Below, one piece after another: positions 23,926 through 34,661 of a stretch of 54,870 nucleotides of DNA. Origin of the DNA: an uncultured Eudoraea sp. (GTDB lineage: Bacteria > Bacteroidota > Bacteroidia > Flavobacteriales > Flavobacteriaceae); the NCBI GenBank assembly GCA_947258405.1, contig CAMYIE010000014.1, positions 79,591 to 134,460 of the forward strand, in the 5' to 3' direction. The stretch's first letter is position 1, and every line of letters starts with the position of its first letter. Position numbers and translations under genes: made by a program. Under the pieces are notes generated by a model. The model was not told the origin of the DNA. It was given only the letters and a program-made list of their open reading frames with translations, and ran no database searches.

Positions 23926-23961
23926 TTTTGTTAAACTTTTAATAATTATACTTAAACAAAA
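23926..23961 (+). promoter_or_regulatory. 36-nt inverted-repeat element upstream of FAS1 gene 2 (copy B)
   Basis: Left arm TTTTGTTAAAC (23926-23936) and right arm CTTAAACAAAA (23951-23961) are identical to copy A, with the same 14-nt spacing but a different spacer. It lies 12 nt before a -7-like box at 23974-23981 and 73 nt before the ATG. Conservation of arms and spacing against a varied centre is what a protein-binding site would show. Confidence 0.65.
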
Positions 23962-23973
23962 TATTTCTTTTAT

Positions 23974-23981
23974 GATATTTG
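23974..23981 (+). promoter_or_regulatory. -7-like box of FAS1 gene 2
   Basis: GATATTTG matches TAnnTTTG except at the first base and lies 12 nt after element B. The predicted leader is about 47 nt. Confidence 0.4.
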
Positions 23982-24034
23982 TACATACAATTAATCGCTT
24001 AATAAAAAGAAAATATTAAACTAAAAATTTCAAA

Positions 24035-25042
24035 ATGAAAGTATTTTCAAAATTCTTCAAGCTAGCGTTTCTAAGCGCCCTTGTATTGTTTACTTTTTCC
24101 TGTTCAGATGACGATGAAGGAGGAGATCAAAATCCTGAAAATATTGTAGAAATCGCACTGGAGACCCCAGACCTATCATCCCTCGTTGCAGCCCTTCAGG
24201 CAGCCGATGGCGATCTGGTTACTGTGTTGCAGGGAGATGGTCCTTTTACGGTACTCGCCCCCACTAATGCGGCTTTCGCAGATTTTCTTGCCCAGAACGG
24301 ATTTAACTCGCTAGATGAAGTTCCAACTGATTTACTTGCCAAAGTACTCTTGAACCACGTAATTTCAGCAGACATTACTTCAGGAGACCTGGTTAGCCTT
24401 GGCGCTGGTTATACGAAAACTAATGCTTCAGGACCGGGCAATAATTTTATTGATATCTATTTCAATACCACGAGCGGTGTGCGTTTCAACGATATCGCAT
24501 CAGTAACTTCTGGTGGAGCCGATATTGATGCCTCTAACGGCGTAATTCATATTGTTGATGCGGTAATCACTCTGCCAACGGTAGTAACTTTTGCGGCCGC
24601 CGATCCTAATTTCTCTACCCTTGTTGCAGCCCTCACTACCTTAACCCCGAATACCGATTTTGTTAGTATACTTTCGCGTACTGAAGGTGGCAACAACGAT
24701 GGTATAAACCCTGAATTTACCGTCTTCGCCCCCACAAACGACGCCTTTACCGCTCTCGGCACCCCTCCCGCTGAAGATTTGTTAACTCAAGTGCTGTTGC
24801 ACCACGTGGTGGCAGAGGCCAATGTTACCTCATCGGACCTCAATCCAAGTGGGGATACTCCGGCACCTACCCTCGAAGGGGACAATATTACGATTACTCT
24901 TCCAGGTACAGGAGATAACATCGCAGATGTTACCGATGGATCGGGCAATACAGATATAGGAATCATCGCAGTAGATGTTCAGGCCGATAACGGTGTGATC
25001 CATGTACTAAACAAAGTGATGATCCCAGACACTTCCAACTAA
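24035..25042 (+). CDS. lipoprotein with two fasciclin (FAS1) domains
   Basis: A 335-residue lipoprotein: signal peptide ending LFTFSC with lipidated C23, then an acidic SDDDEGGD linker. FAS1 domain 1 spans about 35-183 (GPFTVLAPTNAAF, NGVIHIVDAVI) and domain 2 about 185-332 (PEFTVFAPTNDAF, NGVIHVLNKVMIP). It differs from the upstream four-domain protein enough to be an old paralogue. It carries the same 36-nt upstream element and its own strong terminator. A joint role in adhesion or biofilm at the cell surface is inferred. Confidence 0.94.
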   Translation: MKVFSKFFKLAFLSALVLFTFSCSDDDEGGDQNPENIVEIALETPDLSSLVAALQAADGDLVTVLQGDGPFTVLAPTNAAFADFLAQNGFNSLDEVPTDLLAKVLLNHVISADITSGDLVSLGAGYTKTNASGPGNNFIDIYFNTTSGVRFNDIASVTSGGADIDASNGVIHIVDAVITLPTVVTFAAADPNFSTLVAALTTLTPNTDFVSILSRTEGGNNDGINPEFTVFAPTNDAFTALGTPPAEDLLTQVLLHHVVAEANVTSSDLNPSGDTPAPTLEGDNITITLPGTGDNIADVTDGSGNTDIGIIAVDVQADNGVIHVLNKVMIPDTSN

Positions 25043-25060
25043 TCGTTGTGAACAATGTTT

Positions 25061-25093
25061 AAAAAACGCTTCAGTTTTCTGAAGCGTTTTTTT
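25061..25093 (+). terminator. strong terminator of FAS1 gene 2
   Basis: A perfect 14-bp stem (25061-25074 with 25079-25092; core ACGCTTCAG / CTGAAGCGT) with a TTTT loop is flanked by A and T tracts. The symmetry would allow it to stop transcription from both directions. Confidence 0.92.
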
Positions 25094-25240
25094 TATAGCA
25101 TAGTCTAGGGGCGAAATTGCTACACATCAAAAAAAAAATGATTAGCATACAAAATTGAAGGGTACACAACTATTCTTTTTTTTTACTCGAGATAGATTGC
25201 ATATTCGTAATCCCAAATCTTACCAAACTAGACTTACTTA

Positions 25241-25277
25241 AAACAAAAAGCCCCGCCAAATTGTGCGGGGTTTTTTT
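25241..25277 (-). terminator. terminator of the pyrG-yidC unit
   Basis: CCCCGC (25251-25256) pairs with GCGGGG (25265-25270) and flanking A and T tracts extend the pairing. On the minus strand it follows the yidC stop by about 25 nt and ends in a T-rich tail. The region 25094-25240 between the two terminators shows no gene. Confidence 0.85.
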
Positions 25278-25302
25278 ATGAAAGAAATCCTTTTTACGAT
25301 AC

Positions 25303-27159
25303 TTATCTTTTACCGACCTTTTTCTGCTCTTCTGCCTGTTCCATCATCTGGCGCATCTTTTTCTGGAACCTGTTTTCCTTTTTAGGCTTTTTCTTTTGCT
25401 CCTGTACCTGGGCATGGATCTTTCCTTCATCGAGAATAAATCGTTTAATGACCAGCATGATAGCAATGGTAATCAGGTTCGATACGAAATAGTATAAACT
25501 CAGTCCACTTGCATAATTATTGAAGAAGAACAACATCATCAGCGGTGAGAGGTACATGATAAACTTCATGTTCGGCATCCCCGGTTGCGTCTGCATGTTC
25601 TGACCGGTAGTCATCATCATATAGAAAAAGATCGCTATAGAAGCCAGTATGGGAAAAAGGCTCACGTGGTCTCCGTAGAAGGGTATCGTAAATGGCAACT
25701 GCATTACCGTATCGTAAGACGACAGATCCTCTGCCCACAGGAAAGACTTTTGTCTTAGTGCGAAAGAGGTAGGAAAGAACATGAAAAGCGCATAGAAGAT
25801 CGGGAGCTGAAGTACTGCGGGGATACAACCGCTCATCGGGCTAACACCGGCTTTGTTATACAACTTCATGGTCTCCTGCTGCTTTTTCATGGCATTTTCC
25901 TTATACTTCTCATTGAGTTCGGTGATCTCTGGTTTCAGTACCTTCATCTTCGCCTGGGAGAGGTAAGACTTATACGTAACCGGAGACATTGCGATCCTCA
26001 CCAGTATTGTCATCACTACAATAGCGATCCCGAACGGAAGGAAGGAACTCAAGAATCCATAGAAAGGGGTAAATATATATCGGTTTATCCAACCAAAGAC
26101 CCCCCATCCATAAGGGATAGAATCTGCTATAGACAGATCCTTATAATTCTTCAACACCTCGATGTCTGTCGGACCATAGTACCAGTGCATGGAATAGGCT
26201 AGTTCCCCGCCCTGAAGTTCCAGTGGCAGAGTGCTGCTGTATTGTTTCGTAAAAAGCACATCTTTACTCTCTTCCTCCACAAGGTTTTTCGAACTGAGTT
26301 CAGCAGTTTCAAAAGGCGTCTTGGTAGCGAGAATAGTACTAAAAAAATGCTGACGATAAGACAACCAGGTGACCTGTTGCTCTGTCTCCTCATCATCGCT
26401 ACTCTCCGAAAGTTTGCTTATTTTTCCATCCTCATGCTGATAGGTTAATCTGGTATAGCGATTCTCATATTGGACACTTTTATCGTGCCTTAGGCTTTTT
26501 TGATCCCAATGGAGATTGATGGATTCCCTATTATTGATTACTCCGCTTAAACCCTGACTCTTAATTGTAAAATCAACAAGATATTCTTCGGGCTTCATTT
26601 CATAGCGGTATTCCAGAAATTGGTTTTCCGAAACTTTGGCCTTCATAGACAAGACCTTATTCCCGTTGTTTTCAGAAACAGAAGGTTCGAAATAAAGTTC
26701 TTCTGTCCGCAAGACACGATTGTCCTGAGTTGAAAACTCCAGTCCGAAGGAAGCGTTTTTTTCCTTTACAAGATACACCGGAATAGAATCATGATTTACA
26801 AAATTCTTCATCCGCGCCTCTGTAATCTGGCCACCTTTATTGCTGATCTCGAGATACAAAACCTCGTTCTCCAGTACTGAAACACCATCACTGGCCTGGG
26901 TAAACGCAAAATTCCCAATAGAATTTTGATATTGGGCCACTGCTACAGAATCCTGAAGATTCAACGATGGAGTCTCCTTAACTTCTTCAGGGCTTTCCTC
27001 CTTCTCCTGTTCTGCTGCTGCTTCAATTCGAGCCTGTTCGGCTTTTTGAGCTTCAATCTCTTCAGGTGTAGGCTGTGTTTTATAAAACCAGAAAATGAGG
27101 ATGCCGAAGATCAGTATAAAACCGATAATAGAATTAATATCCAGTTTTTTTTCTTCCAT
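25303..27159 (-). CDS. yidC: membrane protein insertase YidC
   Basis: Inserts and folds inner-membrane proteins, alone or with Sec. The 618-residue product has an N-terminal membrane helix (about 7-24), a large periplasmic beta-sandwich domain (about 70-340), and the conserved Oxa1-type core (YIFTPFYGFLSSFLPFGIAI through LYYFVSNLITIAIMLVIKRF). The cytoplasmic loop has the usual QAKMKVLKPEITELNEKYK segment. The C-terminal tail is highly basic (KKKPKKENRFQKKMRQ), suited to ribosome contact. It follows pyrG on the same strand, with 88 nt between them, an arrangement common in Bacteroidota. Confidence 0.97.
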   Translation of the reverse strand: MEEKKLDINSIIGFILIFGILIFWFYKTQPTPEEIEAQKAEQARIEAAAEQEKEESPEEVKETPSLNLQDSVAVAQYQNSIGNFAFTQASDGVSVLENEVLYLEISNKGGQITEARMKNFVNHDSIPVYLVKEKNASFGLEFSTQDNRVLRTEELYFEPSVSENNGNKVLSMKAKVSENQFLEYRYEMKPEEYLVDFTIKSQGLSGVINNRESINLHWDQKSLRHDKSVQYENRYTRLTYQHEDGKISKLSESSDDEETEQQVTWLSYRQHFFSTILATKTPFETAELSSKNLVEEESKDVLFTKQYSSTLPLELQGGELAYSMHWYYGPTDIEVLKNYKDLSIADSIPYGWGVFGWINRYIFTPFYGFLSSFLPFGIAIVVMTILVRIAMSPVTYKSYLSQAKMKVLKPEITELNEKYKENAMKKQQETMKLYNKAGVSPMSGCIPAVLQLPIFYALFMFFPTSFALRQKSFLWAEDLSSYDTVMQLPFTIPFYGDHVSLFPILASIAIFFYMMMTTGQNMQTQPGMPNMKFIMYLSPLMMLFFFNNYASGLSLYYFVSNLITIAIMLVIKRFILDEGKIHAQVQEQKKKPKKENRFQKKMRQMMEQAEEQKKVGKR

Positions 27160-27247
27160 TATTTTGACTTAAAGGCAATTATTGGGTGCCAGGACATGTG
27201 TTTGTCTGGAATATTTCAGTTTGCAAATATATGTCCAAATAGGGAGT

Positions 27248-28978
<1,731 letters not shown>

Positions 28979-29506
28979 CTAAAGTTTTAGTGCTTCTTTT
29001 ATTTCCTTGTTCCACCTCAATTGGGCAGCCCTGTTCATGGAATAATTGGTTTCCGTGTCATACCGATCCTGAAAAACCTCCAGTTCCTCTATGGTTTTAC
29101 GGTAAATGGCATTGATCTCAGCCTTTACATTTTCCGTAAATTGAGTATTGTCTATTGTCCTGCGCATCTTTCGTGAAAATATTTCGGCTATATCGAAATG
29201 AAGTTGTTCGTGACTCAGTACGAGATCATCGCACTTTTGGGGTTGATACCATGATTTTTCCGGATAAAAGAAAGTACTTACTTCATATTTTACTTCGTAG
29301 TACCCATCTCGTTCTACAGATGAAAATCGGTAACTGATCCCACTGGCAGTAACCGCAGCAATCCTGGAATTTTCCCTGGCTTGACCACGGAAATCAGACC
29401 ATTTTAAACGAAAATCCACGCTCCATGGGATTTCCTCTTCCTGCGAGTAACCGGCTATGGAAGATATCACAACCAGAAAAATCCAGAACCGGGTTATAAC
29501 ACCCAT
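28979..29506 (-). CDS. exported DUF922-like putative zinc protease
   Basis: A 175-residue protein with a signal peptide (1 to about 20, ending AGYSQ). The HEQLHFDIAE segment (H99, E100, H103) is an HExxH zinc-protease motif, located as in DUF922 proteins, which are annotated as predicted secreted metalloproteases. The flanking LKWSDFRG and the C-terminal helix fit that family. No biochemical target is known. It is translated from a frame that overlaps the end of the OsmC-like gene by 13 nt, so the two are coupled. Confidence 0.75.
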   Translation of the reverse strand: MGVITRFWIFLVVISSIAGYSQEEEIPWSVDFRLKWSDFRGQARENSRIAAVTASGISYRFSSVERDGYYEVKYEVSTFFYPEKSWYQPQKCDDLVLSHEQLHFDIAEIFSRKMRRTIDNTQFTENVKAEINAIYRKTIEELEVFQDRYDTETNYSMNRAAQLRWNKEIKEALKL

Positions 29507-29898
29507 TGGAAATCTATGGCTTTTTCTATATCGGGATGGATACTGTAAATAACGGGACAGGTGTTGGCGGTATGCTCCAGGATTTTCCTGTGCTTTTCAC
29601 TCAGTGCTGAAGGTAATGTTAGACTCAATTCTATTTTCGATATACGCCTGGGATTTGCCGCCATATGCTTTGTAACCTCTGCATAAGAGCCATTTATTTC
29701 AATATCCAGATCCCTCGCTTTGATACCCATCATGGTAAGCATGCAACTGGCCAGGGCCGTGGCTACTGTATCGGTTGGAGAAAACGCCTGGCCCAATCCG
29801 TTATTGTCTATAGGGGCATCTGTAATAAATGAATTTTCTGATCTTAAATGGATACATTCAGTTCTCAGGTTTCCGGTATAGCTTACTTTCGACGTCAT
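29494..29898 (-). CDS. OsmC family protein (thiol peroxidase-type fold)
   Basis: A 134-residue OsmC/Ohr-like protein. It has the two redox cysteines of the family: C52 in LASCMLTMMG and C114 in HTANTCPVIYSIHP. Relatives reduce organic hydroperoxides or related oxidants with thiol donors. The overall form (short YTGNLRTE start) fits general OsmC rather than Ohr. Its ATG overlaps the upstream LysM-gene stop by 4 nt (ATGA type). The DUF922 gene follows, overlapping it. Confidence 0.88.
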   Translation of the reverse strand: MTSKVSYTGNLRTECIHLRSENSFITDAPIDNNGLGQAFSPTDTVATALASCMLTMMGIKARDLDIEINGSYAEVTKHMAANPRRISKIELSLTLPSALSEKHRKILEHTANTCPVIYSIHPDIEKAIDFQWVL

Positions 29899-32066
29899 GG
29901 GTATGATTTTATTTCTTTGATTTCCATATTGTCGTACATCATTATATAGGATGCCGTATTGTAATAGCCAGTGCTTAGATCCTTGGCATAATCAAATCTA
30001 TTTCCGGTGTATTCTGTTCTTCCAACGGTTTCCGAGACTTCATAGAGATCGGGTTTATAGGCTAGTTTAAGCAGTAGATCGTAGGTAAGATCAAATCCGC
30101 GAATGGCATAACGATCAGGGTCTCCGCCAAATTTCCTGCGGTATCGCCTTCTAAAAGCATCACTGTTTAGCTCCCGATAAACCGAGGGGTAGGTAAAATT
30201 TAAATTTGATAAATGGGCTCCTGATATTACATCATTTTCAAAAGCTTTATTCCTGAGGGTAGTGAACATTCTGACCTTAGTCGTATCTGAATTAGACGAA
30301 TTAAGAATGGAGCTTACACTGGATACTATTTTGAAATTATCTGTTTCTACAAAAACCCAATTTTCTTTTTCAAACGATAGCAGAGCAGAAAATAGATCGA
30401 TATCGACAGAAATATTCTCCTCTTCCTCAATAATTTCAACGGAACTGGCTAGTGGAAAGGCCTCATTGATCATTGATTCAGCTTCTTTATTATCAGCATC
30501 GGCAATAACAATGATATTCTGATCTGTAACCTGCTCTTTCATGTATCGGAGCATACTCTGTCTTTGCAAACTATCGGGTGGGACGGAATAGAATATATTA
30601 TTGAGATTAATTTCTCCCTGCCCGGCCAGCGGAGCTATCACCGCCACACCACTATTGTAGGCTTGTACGGCCACTTCCTTGAGCGAATTCATCTGCAACG
30701 GGCCTATAATTGCATTGTATTTCTTAAGGTCTTCACCCTTTAGTATCGACTGTGTTTTCTGAAGATCCAGTTCGGTATCGTAGGTACGAACATCAACCGA
30801 AATACCCAATTCGGCAATACTGTCCAGAGCCACCATCGCACCAGAATACAGGCCAAGGCTGTATTTAAGTGCGTTACTACGTTCCAATGAATTGGTAGCG
30901 CTCTCAATGTCATTTAAGTCGAGCCTGTTTATCCGGAAAGGAAGCAAGTACAATATACTGGCTTTGTAGCCTGTCTGAATACTATCCCTTAAATCAAACT
31001 CATCCAGAACCAGGGAATTTTTTACCGAGAGGTTTTTTGATTGGTCTACAGGTAGTTTTAAGACCATCCCTGCTTTCAACCCACCTCTCAGATCAGGGTT
31101 AAGCCCAAGCAGGTCATCATAGCTCAACTCCAGTTTACGGGTTAAGGAATATATCGTCTGTTTAGGTTTTACTTCATAGAAGACATAATTCTCGGTATTG
31201 ACCTCCCCACTGCTAATCTTTTTTTCCGGCAACCGTATCAGCATTCCTTCCTTAAGTCCGCCCTGATCCACAATCTCCGGATTAAGGCGTACAATTTCCT
31301 GAGGTTCAATTCCATATTCCTGCCCCAGGCTATAAAGGGTCTTTTTTGGCGGTACCGTATAAGATATATAGAGTTGAGCCTGCTGATCTCCAATACTGCC
31401 ACCAGCCAACTTTGGCACGAGCAATTCCTGCCCGATAACTAAATGGCTTGTTGTCTGTGGCAGTTCTGGGTTTAGTGTCGCCAGACTATCGAGGGTTATC
31501 CCATATTTATGAACGATGCTCCATCTGGTTTCCTTTGGTTTCACCGTATAGGTTTCATATTCTTCAGGGTCTATGGTATTCTCCTCAACAACTTCTTCGG
31601 GGAATCGAGGAATTTGCAGTCGCATCCCTTTCTTTAAAGGCATGGAGTAGAGTTTAGTATTATAGCGCTTCAATTGTGCTTCTGTAATTTTGTAGCGCTG
31701 TGTGATCCCAAATACAGTTTCTCTCTTTCGTACCTTATGCGATTCGAAACGAAGAGGCACCTGCTCAACTTTTACGGTATCTTCCGCAATGATCTTTTCT
31801 ATCGCCTCAGAAACTTCCATTGATGTATCGGAGACGGGTGCATCCAGTGGAATAATCAGCAATGTATTTAAAGGCAAAGGTTCATCCTGTTGTATATCCT
31901 TATTATATTTAAGGATATTGAAAGGGGTCACTTTATACCGTTGTGCGATTCCAAAAAGGGTTTCACCCTGTTTAACCGTGTGGGTAGTAAACTGCTGGGC
32001 ATAGATCACGGAGGACATTAAAAAAGACAGCAATAAACCGATGAAATATTTAGATTTTAGACTCAT
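29895..32066 (-). CDS. secreted protein with five LysM domains and a periplasmic-binding-like domain
   Basis: A 723-residue exported protein (signal peptide to about residue 23). Five LysM units occur at about 29-73, 110-153, 173-217, 235-280 and 295-339; the first is typical (VKQGETLFGIAQRYKV) and later ones lose some consensus residues. The C-terminal half, from about 368, resembles a type I periplasmic-binding fold (ILYLLPFRINRLDLNDIES, IIGPLQMNSLKEVAVQAYNS, IRGFDLTYDLLLKLAY). LysM binds peptidoglycan, so the protein probably anchors a sensor or LpoA-like regulator to the wall. ATG 32066 starts 2 nt after the guaA stop; ATG 32078 is an alternative. Confidence 0.88.
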   Translation of the reverse strand: MSLKSKYFIGLLLSFLMSSVIYAQQFTTHTVKQGETLFGIAQRYKVTPFNILKYNKDIQQDEPLPLNTLLIIPLDAPVSDTSMEVSEAIEKIIAEDTVKVEQVPLRFESHKVRKRETVFGITQRYKITEAQLKRYNTKLYSMPLKKGMRLQIPRFPEEVVEENTIDPEEYETYTVKPKETRWSIVHKYGITLDSLATLNPELPQTTSHLVIGQELLVPKLAGGSIGDQQAQLYISYTVPPKKTLYSLGQEYGIEPQEIVRLNPEIVDQGGLKEGMLIRLPEKKISSGEVNTENYVFYEVKPKQTIYSLTRKLELSYDDLLGLNPDLRGGLKAGMVLKLPVDQSKNLSVKNSLVLDEFDLRDSIQTGYKASILYLLPFRINRLDLNDIESATNSLERSNALKYSLGLYSGAMVALDSIAELGISVDVRTYDTELDLQKTQSILKGEDLKKYNAIIGPLQMNSLKEVAVQAYNSGVAVIAPLAGQGEINLNNIFYSVPPDSLQRQSMLRYMKEQVTDQNIIVIADADNKEAESMINEAFPLASSVEIIEEEENISVDIDLFSALLSFEKENWVFVETDNFKIVSSVSSILNSSNSDTTKVRMFTTLRNKAFENDVISGAHLSNLNFTYPSVYRELNSDAFRRRYRRKFGGDPDRYAIRGFDLTYDLLLKLAYKPDLYEVSETVGRTEYTGNRFDYAKDLSTGYYNTASYIMMYDNMEIKEIKSYP

Positions 32067-32068
32067 AT

Positions 32069-33601
32069 TTATTCCCATTCTATAGTGGCCGGTGGCTTGG
32101 AACTGATATCATATACCACCCTGTTAACACCCGGTACCCTATTGATAATCTCATTTGATGTTTTCTGTAAAAACTCATACGGCAGGTTTACCCAGTCGGC
32201 TGTCATACCATCGGTACTTTCTACTGCCCTAAGGGCTACACATTTTTCATATGTGCGCTCATCGCCCATCACCCCTACACTATTTACGGGTAAAAGCATG
32301 GCTCCGGCCTGCCAGACCTCATTATAAAGATCCCATTTTTTCAATCCTTCGATAAAAATAGCATCTACTTCCTGCAAAATTGCCACCTTATCGGGTGTCA
32401 CATCTCCCAATATACGTATGGCCAGCCCGGGACCCGGAAAAGGGTGCCTGCCCAGCCTTTCTTCCGCAACTCCAAGACTCGATCCCACACGCCTAACCTC
32501 ATCTTTAAACAACATCATCAAAGGTTCAACAATTTTCAGTTTCATATAATCTGGCAATCCACCAACGTTATGATGACTCTTAATCGTAGCAGAAGGACCT
32601 CCGGACGCCGAAACCGACTCGATCCGGTCGGGGTAAATCGTACCCTGTGCAAGCCATTTTACATTCTTTACCTTATGAGCCTCATCGTCAAAGACATCGA
32701 TAAATATACCACCGATGATCTTTCTTTTCTTTTCAGGATCGGACTCCCCTGCCAATGCATTCAAAAAACGTGCCGAAGCATCTACTCCCCTCACATTCAA
32801 TCCCATATGCTGGTATTGATCTAAGACTTCTTGAAATTCATTCTTCCTCAACAATCCGTTGTTTACAAATATACAGTGAAGGTTACTACCGATGGCTTTA
32901 TGCAGCAATACCGCCGCTACCGTAGAATCAACACCACCTGAGAGACCCAATATCACTTTGTCATCACCCAGTTTGTCTTTGAGATCCTGTAGTGTTGTAT
33001 CCACAAAAGCATCGGGGGTCCACGTTTGCTCTAAACTTGCAATATGGACTAGAAAGTTTTCCAAAAGCTTTCCACCCTGGACTGTGTGAAATACTTCTGG
33101 ATGAAACTGGATACCAAAAGTAGTCTCTCCCTCAAGCCTGTAAGCTGCAATGGGTACATCGGTAGTACTTGCCAGTCGCACAGCATGATCGGGTAAAGAT
33201 TTAATGGTGTCACTATGACTCATCCAAACCTGCGATCCATCTGAAATCTCATAAAAAAAAGGATCGTCTGCAGTAATCGATGTAAGTTTTGCACGACCGT
33301 ATTCCCTGGTATCCGACGGAGCGACATTTCCACCGAAGAAATGTGCCAGATACTGAGCCCCGTAACAGATCCCCAAGAGTGGGATTTTACCTTTTATGTC
33401 AGACAAATCGGGTTGTGGTGCATCTTCAGCCCTGACCGAAAAAGGTGATCCGGAAAGTATCACTGCCCCGTATTCATCGAGATTTTTGGGAATTTTATTG
33501 TATGGTTTGATTTCGCAGAAAATATTCAGTTCCCTAACCCGTCGAGCGATGAGTTGAGTGTACTGAGATCCGAAGTCTAGAATGAGAACGTTGTTTTGCA
33601 T
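32069..33601 (-). CDS. guaA: GMP synthase (glutamine-hydrolysing)
   Basis: Converts XMP to GMP. The 510-residue enzyme has the class I glutaminase domain with C79 in GICYGAQ and H166/E168 in FHPEVFHT, the ATP pyrophosphatase PP-loop [15 protein letters not shown] (SGGVDS at 220-225), and the C-terminal dimerisation domain ending in [11 protein letters not shown] 33601 was chosen because [16 protein letters not shown] is the family start and a -7 box lies immediately upstream. It leads the minus-strand group guaA - LysM protein - OsmC - DUF922. Confidence 0.97.
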   Translation of the reverse strand: MQNNVLILDFGSQYTQLIARRVRELNIFCEIKPYNKIPKNLDEYGAVILSGSPFSVRAEDAPQPDLSDIKGKIPLLGICYGAQYLAHFFGGNVAPSDTREYGRAKLTSITADDPFFYEISDGSQVWMSHSDTIKSLPDHAVRLASTTDVPIAAYRLEGETTFGIQFHPEVFHTVQGGKLLENFLVHIASLEQTWTPDAFVDTTLQDLKDKLGDDKVILGLSGGVDSTVAAVLLHKAIGSNLHCIFVNNGLLRKNEFQEVLDQYQHMGLNVRGVDASARFLNALAGESDPEKKRKIIGGIFIDVFDDEAHKVKNVKWLAQGTIYPDRIESVSASGGPSATIKSHHNVGGLPDYMKLKIVEPLMMLFKDEVRRVGSSLGVAEERLGRHPFPGPGLAIRILGDVTPDKVAILQEVDAIFIEGLKKWDLYNEVWQAGAMLLPVNSVGVMGDERTYEKCVALRAVESTDGMTADWVNLPYEFLQKTSNEIINRVPGVNRVVYDISSKPPATIEWE

Positions 33602-33604
33602 GGG

Positions 33605-33612
33605 CAAAAATA
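33605..33612 (-). promoter_or_regulatory. candidate -7 box of guaA, abutting the start codon
   Basis: Minus-strand TATTTTTG is an exact TAnnTTTG match ending 3 nt before the guaA ATG, which would give a leaderless or near-leaderless mRNA. The divergent SIMPL gene starts 74 nt away. Confidence 0.5.
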
Positions 33613-33678
33613 GCAATTCGGCCGATTATGAAAAGTTTCTTTTAGGTATATTTATTACATCTTTATCAACGTGTTCAA

Positions 33679-34404
33679 ATGAAACATATCAGCGCAATTA
33701 TTTTCGGTCTCTCCATAGTCCTGGCCTCAGTTTTTTTAGGTAATGCTTATGTGAAAAGGGCGAATCCTCCCCAGGTCATTTCTGTAACCGGTCTGGGTAC
33801 CCAGAACTTCACTTCCGATCTAATAGTCTGGGAAGGAACTTTTATAACCTTCAATTCAGATTTAAAGTTGGCATTTGAAAAACTGAACAAAGACAAGGAA
33901 ATAGTTGATCAATACCTTAAATCAAAAGGGGTTACCACAAGTTCAATCATCTTCAATTCGGTACAGACTCTGGAGCAACGCGACAATAAGTACGAGGATG
34001 GAAATTATGTAGGAAGTATTTTCAGGGGCTATGAACTCTCCCAAAGTGTACAGATAGAGTCTACCGACGTAGCCAAGATAGAGCAGGTAGCCCGCGAGAT
34101 TACTGAGCTCCTCAATATGGGTGTCCAATTCACCTCCTCCCCTCCCCGATATTATTATACTAAAATGGCCGATCTCAAAATTGAAATGATATCGAAGGCT
34201 ACAGAGGATGCGCGCATCAGAGCAGAGAAAATCGCAGAAAACTCAGGCGGAAATCTGGGCGAGCTTATTTCGGCCAGAATGGGTGTATTCCAGATTACAG
34301 GACAGAATTCAGATGAGGCTTATAGTTGGGGCGGAGCGTACAATACCAGCGCCAAGAAAAAAACTGCTTCCATAACTATGAGGTTGGAGTATAAGGCTGA
34401 ATAA
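33679..34404 (+). CDS. SIMPL (DUF541) domain protein
   Basis: A 241-residue protein with an N-terminal signal anchor (about 3-20: ISAIIFGLSIVLASVFLGNA) and a SIMPL/DUF541 domain filling the rest (VISVTGLGTQNFTSDLIVWE, then AEKIAENSGGNLGELISARM and TASITMRLEYK at the end). DUF541 proteins form rings in periplasm-like compartments; their biochemical role is poorly known, though some relate to oxidative stress. It is divergent from guaA and has its own terminator. Confidence 0.9.
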   Translation: MKHISAIIFGLSIVLASVFLGNAYVKRANPPQVISVTGLGTQNFTSDLIVWEGTFITFNSDLKLAFEKLNKDKEIVDQYLKSKGVTTSSIIFNSVQTLEQRDNKYEDGNYVGSIFRGYELSQSVQIESTDVAKIEQVAREITELLNMGVQFTSSPPRYYYTKMADLKIEMISKATEDARIRAEKIAENSGGNLGELISARMGVFQITGQNSDEAYSWGGAYNTSAKKKTASITMRLEYKAE

Positions 34405-34477
34405 GGCTTGAATATTCTAAAATTGTTTACACAGTTATTTAAGCTTATCGATCGGTTAATTTCATCCAGGTATAAAG

Positions 34478-34513
34478 AAAAAGCCCCGTAGTGCAATACT
34501 AAAGGGCTTTTCT
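34478..34513 (+). terminator. terminator of the SIMPL gene
   Basis: AAAAGCCC (34479-34486) pairs with GGGCTTTT (34504-34511). An inner TAGT/ACTA pair is separated by a small internal loop. It lies about 75 nt after the stop codon and has a short T-rich end. Confidence 0.7.
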
Positions 34514-34633
34514 AATCAAAAACCAACCTAAACACATGAACTTATTATGACACTTAAATTTTTTGCTTTTTCATAGCAATTTATATCTATAACAATCCAG
34601 CTTTAAAATACCCTACCTCTTTTTTAAAATTTT

Positions 34634-34641
34634 TATCTTTA
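34634..34641 (+). promoter_or_regulatory. candidate -7 box of the PNPOx-like gene
   Basis: TATCTTTA, one mismatch from TAnnTTTG, lies 20 nt before the ATG at 34662. The same TATCTTTA occurs at xerD. Confidence 0.35.
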
Positions 34642-34661
34642 CAATTATATAAATCCACCAA

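Noticed and set aside
32444-32824. 126-codon plus-strand frame inside guaA
   Set aside because: Antisense shadow of the conserved ATP pyrophosphatase domain of guaA.
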